NCBI RefSeq assembly: GCF_022965805.1
Contig: NC_133105.1
Coordinates: 29,544,277 to 29,608,276 of the forward strand
Origin: Primulina eburnea
Lineage: Eukaryota; Streptophyta; Magnoliopsida; Lamiales; Gesneriaceae
Length of the DNA: 64,000 nucleotides
Reading direction: 5' to 3'
Part shown: positions 24,027 through 35,394 of the stretch, in pieces
How the letters are laid out: each line of letters begins with the position of its first letter
How positions within the stretch are numbered: the stretch's first letter is position 1
Translations under genes and position numbers: made by a program
Notes under the pieces: generated by a model
Databases searched by the model: none
What the model saw: the letters and a program-made list of their open reading frames with translations, nothing else
What the model was told of the DNA's origin: nothing

Positions 24027-27000
24027 ATGCCATGCAACCTAACAACTTCTCTAAAGAACAAATCCGCAATGTTTGAAGCATCATCTGTTTTATAACAAGC
24101 TATAAAATGTGCCATCTTAGAGAATCTATCCACAACAACAAAAATAGAATTCATCCCCTTCTTTGTCCTTGGCAACCCCAAAATAAAGTCCATAGAAATG
24201 TCAATCCAAGTTCTTTTTAAGAATAGCACGCAAAGGTGTTCCCAAAGTTCTATTGACAACTTCAGTTTGTCCATCCGTTTGAGGATGACAAGTAGTAGAA
24301 AACAACAATTTTGTGCCAAGTTTAGCCCATAAAGTATTCCAAAAGTAACTCAAGAATTTAACATCGCGACCAGAAACAATAGTCCTAGGCATGCCATGCA
24401 ACCTAACGACTTCTCTAAAGAACAAATACGCAATGTTTGAAGCATCATCGGTTTTATTACAAGCTATAAAATGTGCCATCTTAGAGAATCTATCCACAAC
24501 AAAGAAAATAGAATCCCTCCCCTTCTTAGTCCTAGGTAACCCCAAAATAAAGTCCATAGAAATGTCAATACAAGTTCTTTTTAAGAATAGCACGCAAAAT
24601 TGTTCCCAAATTTCTATTGACAACTTCAGTTTGTCCATCCGTTTGAGGATGAGAAGTAGTAGAAAACAACAATTTTGTGCCAAGTTTAGCCCATAAAGTA
24701 TTCCAAAAGTAACTCAGGAATTTAACATCGCGACCAGAAACAATAGTCCTAGGCATGCCATGCAACCTAGCGACTTCTCTAAAGAACAAATCCGCCATTT
24801 TTGAAGCATCATCGGTTTTATGACAAGCTATAAAATGTGCCATGTTAGAGAATCTATCAACAACAACAAAAATAGAATCCCTCCCCTTCTTAGTCCTAGG
24901 CAACCCCAAAATAAAGTCCATAGAAATGTCAATTTAAGTTCTTTTTAAGAATAGAACGCAAAAGTGTTCCCAAAGTTCTATTGACAACTTTAGTTTGTCC
25001 ATCCGTTTTAGGATGACAAGTAGTAGAAAACAACAATTTTGTGCCAAGTTTAGCCCATAAAGTCTTCCAAAAGTAACTCAAAAATTTAACAATGCGACCA
25101 GAAACAATAGTCCTAGGCATGCCATGCAACCTAACGACTTCTCCAAAGAACAAATCCGCCATGTTTGAAGCATCATCGGTTTTATGACAGCTATAAAATG
25201 TGCCATCTTAGAGAATATATCCACAACAACAAAAATAGAATCCCTCCCTTTCTTAGTCCTAGGCAACCCCAAATTAAAGTCCACAAAAATTTCAATCCAA
25301 GTTCTTTTTAAGAATAGCACGCAAAAGTGTTCCCAAAGTTCTATTGATAACTTCAGTTTGTCCATCCGTTTGGGGATGACAAGTAGTAGAAAACAACAAT
25401 TTTGTGCCAAGTTTAGCCCATAAAGTCTTCCAAAAGTCACTCAAGAATTTAACATCGTGACCAAAAACGATAGTCCTAGGCATGCCATGCAACCTAACGA
25501 CTTCTCTAAAGAACAAATCCGCAATGTTTGAAGCATCATCGGTTTTATGACAAGCTATAAAATGTGACATCTTAGAGAATCTATCCTCAACAACAAAAAT
25601 AGAATCCCTCCCCTTCTTAGTCCTAGGCAACCCCAAAATAAAGACCACAGAAATGTCAATCCAAGTTCTTTTTAAGAATATCACGCAAAGGTGTTCCCAA
25701 AGTTCTATTGAAAACTTCAGTTTGTCGTGCCAAGTTTAGCCCGAAAAGTCTCCCAAAAGTAACTCAAGAATTTAACATCGCGACCAGAAACAATAGTCCT
25801 AGGAATGCCATGCAACCTAACGACTTCTATAAAGAACAAATCCGCCATGTTTGAAGCATCATCGGTTTTATGACAAGCTATAAAATGTCCCATCTTAGAG
25901 AATCTATCCACAACAACGAAAATAGAATCCCTCCCCTTCTTAGTCCTAGGCAACCCCCAAATAAATCCATAGAAATGTCAATCCAAGTTATTTTTAAGAA
26001 TAGCACGCAAAATTGTTCCCAAAGTTCTATTGACAACTTCAGTTTGTCAATCCGTTTGAGGATGACAAGTAGTAGAAAACAACAATTTTGTGCCAAGTTT
26101 AGCCCATAAAGTCTTCTAAAAGTAACTCAAAAATTTAACATCGCGACCAAAAATAATAGTCCTAGGCATGCCACGCAACCTAACGACTTCTCTAAAGAAC
26201 AAATCCGCAATGTTTGAAGCATCATCTGTTTTATGACAAGCTATAAAATGTTCCATCTTAGAGAATCTATCCACAACAACAAAAATAGAATCTATCCCCT
26301 TCTTGGTCCTAGGCAACCCCAAAATAAAGTCCATAAAAATGTCAATCCAAGTTCTTTTTAAGAATAGCACGCAAAGGTGTTCCCAAAGTTCTATTGGCAA
26401 CTTTAGTTTGTCCATCCGTTTGAGGATGAAAAGTAGTAGAAAACAACAATTTTGTGCCAAGTTTAGCCCATAAAGTCTTCCAAAAGTAACTCAAGAATTT
26501 AACATCGCGACCAAAAACAATAGTCCTAGGCATGCCATGCAACCTAACGACTTCTATAAAGAACAAATCCGCCATGTTTGAAGCATCATCGGTTTTATGA
26601 CAAGCTATAAAATGTCCCATCTTAGAGAATCTATCCACAACAACGAAAATAGAATCCCTCCCCTTCTTAGTCCTAGGCAACCCCCAAATAAATCCATAGA
26701 AATGTCAATCCAAGTTATTTTTAAGAATAGCACGCAAAATTGTTCCCAAAGTTCTATTGACCACTTCAGTTTGTCAATCCGTTTGAGGATGACAAGTAGT
26801 AGAAAACAACAATTTTGTGCCAAGTTTAGCCCATAAAGTCTTCTAAAAGTAACTCAAAAATTTAACATCGCGACCAAAAATAATAGTCCTAGGCATGCCA
26901 CGAAACCTAACGACTTCTCTAAAGAACAAATCCGCAATGTTTGAAGCATCATCTGTTTTATGACAAGCTATAAAATGTTCCATCTTAGAGAATCTATCCA

Positions 27001-28675
27001 CAACAACAAAAATAGAATCTATCCCCTTCTTAGTCCTAGGCAACCCCAAAATAAAGTCCATAAAAATGTCAATCCAAGTTCTTTTTAAGAATAGCACGCA
27101 AAGGTGTTCCCAAAGTTCTATTGGCAACTTTAGTTTGTCCATCTGTTTGAGGATGAAAAGTAGTAGAAAACAACAATTTTGTGCCAAGTTTAGCCCATAA
27201 AGTCTTCCAAAAGTAACTCAAGAATTTAACATCGCGACCAAAAACAATAGTCCTAGGCATGCCATGCAACCTAACGACTTCTCTAAAGAACAAATCCGCA
27301 ATGTTTGAAGCATCATCGGTTTTATGACAAGCTATAAAATGTGCCATATTAGAGAATCTATCAACAACCACAAAAATATAATCCCTCCCTTTCTTAGTCC
27401 TAGGCAACCCCAAATTAAAGTCCAGAGAAATGTCAATCCAAATTCTTTTTAAGAATAGCACGCAAAAGTGTTCCCAAAGTTCTATTGACAACTTCAGTAT
27501 GTCCATTCGTTTGAGGATGACAAGTAGTAGAAAACAACAATTTTGTGCCAAGTTTAGCCCATAAAGTCTTCCAAAAGTAACTCAAGAATTTAACAGCGCG
27601 AGCAGAAACAATAGTCCTAGGCATGCCACGCAACCTAGCGACTTCTCTAAAGAAAAAATCCGCCATGTTTGAAGTATCATCGGTTTTATGACAAGCTATA
27701 AAATATGCCATCTTAGAGAATATTTCCACAACAACAAAAATAGAATCCCTCCCCTTCTTAGTCCTAGGCAACCCCAAAATAAAATCCATAGAAATGTCAA
27801 TCCAAGTTCTTTTTAAGAATAGCACGCAAAGGTGTTCCCAAAGTTCTATTGACAACTTCAGTTTGTCGTGCCAAGTTTAGCCCATAAAGTCTTCCAAAAG
27901 TAACTCAAGAATTTAAACATCGCGACCAGAAACAATTGTCCTAGGCATGCCATGCAACCTAACGACTTCTATAAAGAACAAATCCGCCATGTTTGAAGCA
28001 TCATCGATTTTATGACAAGCTATAAAATGTGCCATCTTAGAGAATCTATCAACAACAACAAAAATATAATCACTCCCCTTCTTAGTCCTAGGCAACCCCA
28101 AAATAAAGTCCATAGAAATGTCAATCTAAGTTCCTTTTAAGAATAGCACGCAAAAGTGTTCCCAAAATTCTGTTGAAAACTTTCGTTTTCTCCATCCGTT
28201 TGAGGATGACAAGTAGTAGAAAACAACAATTTTGTGCCAAGTTTAGCCCATAAAGTCTTTCAAAGTAACTCAAGAATTTAACATCGTGACCAGAAACAAT
28301 TTTCCTAGGCATGCCATGCAACCTAACGACTTCTCTAAAAAACAAATCCGCAATGTTTGAAGCATGATCGGTTTTATGACAAGCTATAAATTGTGCCATC
28401 TTAGAGAATCTATCCACAACAACAAAAATAGAATCCCTCCCCTTCTTAGTCCTAGGCAACCCCAAAATAAAGTCCACAGAAATGTCAATTTAAGTTCTTT
28501 TTAAGAATAGCACGCAAAAGTGTTCCCAAAGTTCTATTGACAACTTCAGTTTGTCCATCCGTTTGAGGATGACAAGTAGTAGAAAACAACAATTTTGTGC
28601 CAAGTTTAGCCCATAAAATCTTCCAAAAGTAACTCAAGAATTTAACATCGCGACCAGAAACAATAGTCCTAGGCA
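24027..28675 (-). repeat. Higher-order repeat unit of the satellite (about 4.65 kb)
   Basis: Thirteen monomers whose private variants recur in the same order 4648 bp downstream, over 28676-31180. Shared markers include [32 protein letters not shown](R/H)DVKFLSDFW and the 41-bp deletion at 25726/30370. Part of the same variant order is also found 5816-5817 bp upstream (18210-19750). Unit boundaries are arbitrary. Confidence 0.75.
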
Positions 28676-31600
28676 TGCCATGCAACCTAACAACTTCTCT
28701 AAAGAACAAATCCGCAATGCTTGAAGCATCATCTGTTTTATAACAAGCTATAAAATGTGCCATCTTAGAGAATCTATCCACAACAACAAAAATAGAATTC
28801 ATCCCCTTCTTTGTCCTCGGCAACCCCAAAATAAAGTCCATAGAAATGTCAATCCAAGTTCTTTTTAAGAATAGCACGCAAAGGTGTTCCCAAAGTTCTA
28901 TTGACAACTTCAGTTTGTCCATCCGTTTGAGGATGACAAGTAGTAGAAAACAACAATTTTGTGCCAAGTTTAGCCCATAAAGTATTCCAAAAGTAACTCA
29001 AGAATTTAACATCGCGACCAGAAACAATAGTCATAGGCATGCCATGCAACCTAACGACTTCTCTAAAGAACAAATACGCAATGTTTAAAGCATCATCGGT
29101 TTCATTACAAGCTATAAAATGTGCCATCTTAGAGAATCTATCCACAACAAAGAAAATAGAATCCCTCCCCTTCTTAGTCCTAGGTAACCCCAAAATAAAG
29201 TCCATAGAAATGTCAATACAAGTTCTTTTTAAAAATAGCACGCAAAATTGTTCCCAAAGTTCTATTGACAACTTTAGTTTGTCCATCCGTTTGAGGATGA
29301 GAAGTAGTAGAAAACAACAATTTTGTGCCAAGTTTAGCCCATAAAGTATTCCAAAAGTAACTCAGGAATTTAACATCGCGACCAGAAACAATAGTCCTAG
29401 GCATGCCATGCAACCTAGCGACTTCTCTAAAGAACAAATCCGCCATTTTTGAAGCATCATCGGTTTTATGACAAGCTATAAAATGTGCCATGTTAGAGAA
29501 TCTATCAACAACAACAAAAATAGAATCCCTCCCCTTCTTAGTCCTAGGAAACCCCAAAATAAAGTCCATAGAAATGTCAATTTAAGTTCTTTTTAATAAT
29601 AGAACGCAAAAGTGTTCCCAAAGTTGTATTGACAACTTTAGTTTGTCCATCCGTTTGAGGATGACAAGTAGTACAAAACAACAATTTTGTGCCAAGTTTA
29701 GCCCATAAAGTCTTCCAAAAGTGACTCAAAAATTTAACAATGCGACCAGAAACAATAGTCCTAGGCATGCCATGCAACCTAACGACTTCTCCAAAGAACA
29801 AATCCGCCATGTTTGAAGCATCATCGGTTTTATGACAGCTATAAAATGTGCCATCTTAGAGAATATATCCACAACAACAAAAATAGAATCCCTCCCTTTC
29901 TTAGTCCTAGGCAACCCCAAATTAAAGTCCACAGAAATGTCAATCCAAGTTCTTTTTAAGAATAGCACGCAAAAGTGTTCCCAAAGTTCTATTGACAACT
30001 TCAGTTTGTCCATCCGTTTGGGGATGACAAGTAGTAGAAAACAACAATTTTGTGCCAAGTTTAGCCCATAAAGTCTTCCAAAAGTCACTCAAGAATTTAA
30101 CATCGCGACCAAAAACAATAGTCCTAGGCATGCCATGCAACCTAACGACTTCTCTAAAGAACAAATCCGCAATGTTTGAAGCATCATCGGTTTTATGACA
30201 AGCTATAAAATGTGACATCTTAGAGAATCTATCCACAACAACAAAAATAGAATCCCTCCCTTTCTTAGTCCTAGGCAACCCCAAAATAAAGACCACAGAA
30301 ATGTCAATCCAAGTTCTTTTTAAAAATATCACGCAAAGGTGTTCCCAAAGTTCTATTGACAACTTCAGTTTGTCGTGCCAAGTTTAGCCCGTAAAGTCTC
30401 CCAAAAGTAACTCAAGAATTTAACATCGCGACCAGAAACAATAGTCCTAGGAATGCCATGCAACCTAACGACTTCTATAAAGAACAAATCCGCCATGTTT
30501 GAAGCATCATCGGTTTTATGACAAGCTATAAAATGTCCCATCTTAGAGAATCTATCCACAACAACGAAAATAGAATCCCTCCCCTTCTTAGTCCTAGGCA
30601 ACCCCCAAATAAATCCATAGAAATGTCAATCCAAGTTATTTTTAAGAATAGCACGCAAAATTGTTCCAAAAGTTCTATTGACAACTTCAGTTTGTCAATC
30701 CGTTTGAGGATGACAAGTAGTAGAAAACAACAATTTTGTGCCAAGTTTAGCCCATAAAGTCTTCTAAAAGTAACTCAAAAATTTAACATCGCGACCAAAA
30801 ATAATAGTCCTAGGCATGCCACGCAACCTAACGACTTCTCTAAAGAACAAATCCGCAATGTTTGAAGCATCATCGGTTTTATGACAAGCTATAAAATGTT
30901 CCATCTTAGAGAATCTATCCACAACAACAAAAATAGAATCTATCCCCTTCTTAGTCCTAGGCAACCCCAAAATAAAGTCCATAGAAATGTCAATCCAAAT
31001 TCTTTTTAAGAATAGCACGCAAAGGTGTTCCCAAAGTTCTATTGGCAACTTTAGTTTGTCCATCCGTTTGAGGATGAAAAGTAGTAGAAAACAACAATTT
31101 TGTGCCAAGTTTAGCCCATAAAGTCTTCCAAAAGTAACTCAAGAATTTAACATCGCGACCAAAAACAATAGTCCTAGGCATGCCATGCAACCTAACGACT
31201 TCTCTAAAGAACAAATCCGCAATGTTTGAAGCATCATCGGTTTTATGACAAGCTATAAAATGTGACATCTTAGAGAATCTATCCACAACAACAAAAATAG
31301 AATCCCTCCCCTTCTTAGTCCTAGGCAACCCCAAAATAAAGACCACAGAAATGTCAATCCAAGTTCTTTTTAAGAATATCACGCAAAGGTGTTCCCAAAG
31401 TTCTATTGACAACTTCAGTTTGTCGTGCCAAGTTTAGCCCGTAAAGTCTCCCAAAGTAACTCAAGAATTTAACATCGCGACCAGAAACAATAGTCCTAGG
31501 AATGCCATGCAACCTAACGACTTCTATAAAAAACAAATCCGCCATGTTTGAAGCATCATCGGTTTTATGACAAGCTATAAAATGTGCCATCTTAGAGAAT

Positions 31601-32114
31601 CTATCAACAACAACAAAAATAGAATAGATCCCCTTCTTAGTCCTAGGCAACCCCAAAATAAAGACCATAGAAATGTCAATCCAAAGTTCAACTGACAACT
31701 TCAGTTTGTCCATCCGTTTGAGGATGACAAGTAGTAGAAAACAACAATTTTGTGCCAAGTTTAGCCCATAAAGTATTCCAAAAGTAACTCAGGAATTTAA
31801 CATCGCGACCAGAAAAAATAGTCCTAGGCATGCCATGCAACCTAGCGACTTCTCTAAAGAACAAATCCGCCATGTTTGAAGCATCATCGGTTTTATGACA
31901 AGCTATAAAATGTGCCATATTAGAGAATCTATCAACAACCACAAAAATATAATCCCTCCCCTTCTTAGTCCTAGGCAACCCCAAATTAAAGTCCAGAGAA
32001 ATGTCAATCCAAGTTCTTTTTAAGAATAACACGCAAAAGTGTTCCCAAAGTCCTATTGACAACTTCAGTATGTCCATCCGTTTGAGGATGACAAGTAGTA
32101 GAAAACAAAAATTT

Positions 32115-32214
32115 NNNNNNNNNNNNNNNNNNNNNNNNNNNNNNNNNNNNNNNNNNNNNNNNNNNNNNNNNNNNNNNNNNNNNNNNNNNNNNNNNNNNNN
32201 NNNNNNNNNNNNNN
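32115..32214. other. Assembly gap (100 N)
   Basis: Exactly 100 N inside the satellite, the usual placeholder for a gap of unknown size. Frames drawn across it are meaningless, and the real array may be longer. Confidence 0.97.
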
Positions 32215-33303
32215 CAATAAAGTCTTCCAAAAGTAACTCAAGAATTTAACATCGCGACCAGAAACAATAATCCTAGGCATGCCATGCAACCTAGCGACTT
32301 CTCTAAAGAACAAATCTGCAATGTTTGAAGCATCATCGGTTTTATGACAAGCTATAAAATGTGCCATCTTAGAGAATCTATCCCCAACAACAAAAATAGA
32401 ATCTATCCCCTTCTTAGTCCTAGGCGACCCCAAAATAAAGTCCATAGAAATGTCAATCCAAGTTCTTTTTAAGAATAGCACGCAAAGGTGTTCCTAAAGT
32501 TCTATTGACAACTTCAGTTTGTCCATCCGTTTGAGGATGACAAGTAGTAGAAAACAACAATTTTGTGCCCAGTTTAGCCCACAAAGTATTCCAAAAGTAA
32601 CTCAAGAATTTAACATCGCGACCAGAAACAATAGTCCTAGGCATGCCATGCAACCTAGGGACTTCTCTAAAGAACAAATCCGCCATGTTTGAAGCATCAT
32701 CGGTTTTATGACAAGCTATAAAATGTGCCATCTTAGAAAATTTACCCACAACAACAAAAATAGAATCCCTCCCCTTCTTAATCCCAGGCAACCCCAAAAT
32801 AAATCCATAAAATGTCAATCCAAGTTCTTTTTAAGAATAGCACGCAAAAGTGTTCCCAAAGTTCTATTGACAACTTCAGTTTGTCCATCCGTTTGAGGAT
32901 GACAAGTAGTAGAAAACAACAATTTTGTACCAAGTTTAGCCCATAAAGTATTCCAAAAGTAACTCAAGAATTTAACATCGCGACCAGAAACAATATTCCT
33001 AGTCATGCCATGCAACCTAACGACTTCCTCTAAAGAACAAATCCGCAATGTTTGAAGCATCATCGGTTTTATGACAAGCTATAAAATGTGCCATCTAAGA
33101 GAATCTATCCACAACAACAAAAATAGAATCCCTCCCCTTCTTAGTCCTAGGCAACCCCAAAATAAAGTCCATAGAAATTTCAATCCAAGTTCTTTTTAAG
33201 AATAGCACGCAAAAGTGTTCCCAAAGTTCTATTGACAACTTCAGTTTGTCCATCCGTTTGAGGATGACAAGTAGTAGAAAACAACAATTTTGTGCCAAGT
33301 TTA

Positions 33304-35380
33304 TGTTAGAGTAGGTGCACGTCGAGCCAAGTGTTGGCCGACTGTTCACGATGAAACTCTTTGTATTAAACGATCTTTATTTTAATAATATTTGAATTTA
33401 TTAATTTGGCGCATCTTTATCTTTATACCCATGCGAGTTGCGTAGATAAAGTCCTTGAATATACAAATAGTAGAAAGAATATGAGATGCTCATATGATAA
33501 GTATCATGAAACTCATATTTGTAATACTGTATATTCTAAACGGTTCCTAGTCGATTCAGCCGCCACTAAGAAGGATATAGGCCGCTCGAGTTAGAGACTA
33601 GTATCTGCGATGTGAGTACCATGTTTCATTGGTAGGGGACATTGTGATGTCCGAGCATGCAGATAGGTGCTCCTTGTAGAGTGCACTGAACAACCCTCTA
33701 TAAAGGACTTTCCAAGTGGTTCTCACTTATCGAGTGGAAAAGTCCTAGTTTATGGTTGTACACCATTAGTCCTTATGACCCGGGACAACATTGAGACTCT
33801 ATGTGCAAGCGTTTCACTTTGACTTGTTTACCGACTCTTATGGGGTCATCAGGTGGCAAGGTTGGGTGTTACGGCGAAACACATAGGAGTCGATGCATTG
33901 TAGCCGGGGATTCACCGCTTACCTACGGGTATGGATATCCTATGTGTTTTTCATGTATGTGTGGGTTGAAATCTCTGATCAGAGTATGGTGGTAATTATG
34001 AAAGGAGTTTCATAGATTACACCATCGATGCAACCACAACATGACACATAGTATCGATTCATTGACAACTCTCGATAAACCAATAGTTGTCGAATCGGTC
34101 GGGATATATGAGTTGAAGGGACCGTACTGTACGCTAACCATAATTGAATGGTTCTTGCAGGCACTATCATGTGATACCTAGGGAATCACGTAAGCGATGC
34201 TGCTAGGCGTTTAACGTGATTGGTTGGGTACTATCAGACTTGAGTTCTGACGTTCTTACTATCAAGGAGTTGATAAATAAGAATGGAGCAATTGGGGTAT
34301 GCTCGAATAAGGACATGTTTAGTCCGAATCACATGGAGATGTGAACGCACGGCTAGTCGTATCAATGAACCATTGAGGGCCACACAAGTACTGGCTTTGT
34401 AAATCCCGATGATAAGTAAAATAGTTCAATGCGTTGAACGGCTTATAAATGTGTTTATAAGCGCAAAGAAAAATAGAAGTATGACTTCTATGAGAGAAAT
34501 ATAAATTTTAATTTAAGGAAGTGTTCCTAGATTAAAATTTGGCCAAGTAAATAATGTAGTTGAAAATTGTGATTTTCATAAACATTATTGGGGACTAAAT
34601 TAAATTAATTCAAGTGTTGAATTAATTAAACACTAGTGGACCTAGTAGAGTCCAAATAATTAAAAATAAATCAAGTGTTGAATTAATAATATTGAGTCTT
34701 GTAGAGCTCAATTAAAATAATTATTTAACTAGTGGGACTTGAATAAATTCAAGTAGTATTTAATTAATCTCAAATGTGTTTGAGATAATTAAAATTTAGC
34801 CCATGGTTTTTAATGTGTTAAAAAACCATATAATATATGTGAGACATGCTAGGGTTTGCATGCTTGGGAGGTGAAGAGACTTTGAATACTTTTTAATAAA
34901 ATAATGCATGGCATGGGGATCAACTTTTTCACTTTTCCCACACCCAAGTCTAGACTTCACTCCCTCATTCCACACTCACTTGGCCGAAACCTCTTTCAAA
35001 AATTCTCTCCAATTTTTCTTCTCTCTTTTGTTCTTCAAGTGTTGGAGAATAAAAGTCCTCTCATTGAAAAATCTTCTTGCTTTTCTAGTGCAAAGCAAAA
35101 AGGGATTTACATAGCTTGTGGTGGGCTTGATTTTTGAACAAGGAGTGTTCAAAGAGGTAGCTTGTAGATCAACTCATCCATACAAGAGCTAAAGTGTTTA
35201 CACTTTAGTTGGTGCCATTCATCAATCTCTTGAGATTGATAGGTAAATCTCTAAACATCCTATGTTTGATGTTGTTTTGTAAATATTGTGCAAAAACCAT
35301 GGTGGCCGAAATTTCTTGTAGAAAATTAAAAATTTTTGACTTCCGTTGCGCTTCCGGCCACCGTAACCGGTCCGCTTTCA
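33304..35380 (+). repeat. Copia-1 5' LTR
   Basis: 2077 bp, TGTTAGAGTAGGTGC...CGGTCCGCTTTCA. Same family as the Copia-2 and Copia-3 LTRs. Like Copia-3 it ends CTTTCA, whereas Copia-2 ends CTAACA. Short open frames in it recur in all copies only because the LTR recurs. Confidence 0.92.
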
Positions 35381-35382
35381 AG

Positions 35383-35394
35383 TGGTATCCGAGC
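35383..35394 (+). other. Primer-binding site of Copia-1
   Basis: TGGTATCCGAGC, two bases after the LTR end. One base differs from the canonical TGGTATCAGAGC; the same variant is in Copia-2 and Copia-3, so it is a family trait. Confidence 0.8.

Larger units (their letters stand above)
18210..33303 (-). repeat. Integrase-derived 364-bp satellite array
   Basis: About 42 head-to-tail monomers, using as landmark GGCATGCCATGCAACC at 18210, 18574, 18938, 19302 and onward to about 33005. Each monomer translates on the minus strand to about 120 residues of a Ty3/gypsy integrase core, running from [13 protein letters not shown] to [16 protein letters not shown]. The motif style ([30 protein letters not shown]) resembles the CRM clade as I know it. 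The second catalytic Asp is Gly (VSGRD or VFGRD) in the monomers read, and the third, Glu in QTEVV, is kept. 364 is 3n+1, so the frame changes at each monomer and no long product is possible. Copia-1 interrupts the array at 33304. Confidence 0.92.

Noticed and set aside
18575..33349. Many 60-105-codon frames on the + strand of the satellite (for example [16 protein letters not shown]...)
   Set aside because: They are antisense shadows of the integrase fragment, repeat only because the DNA repeats, and have no start context or conserved domain.
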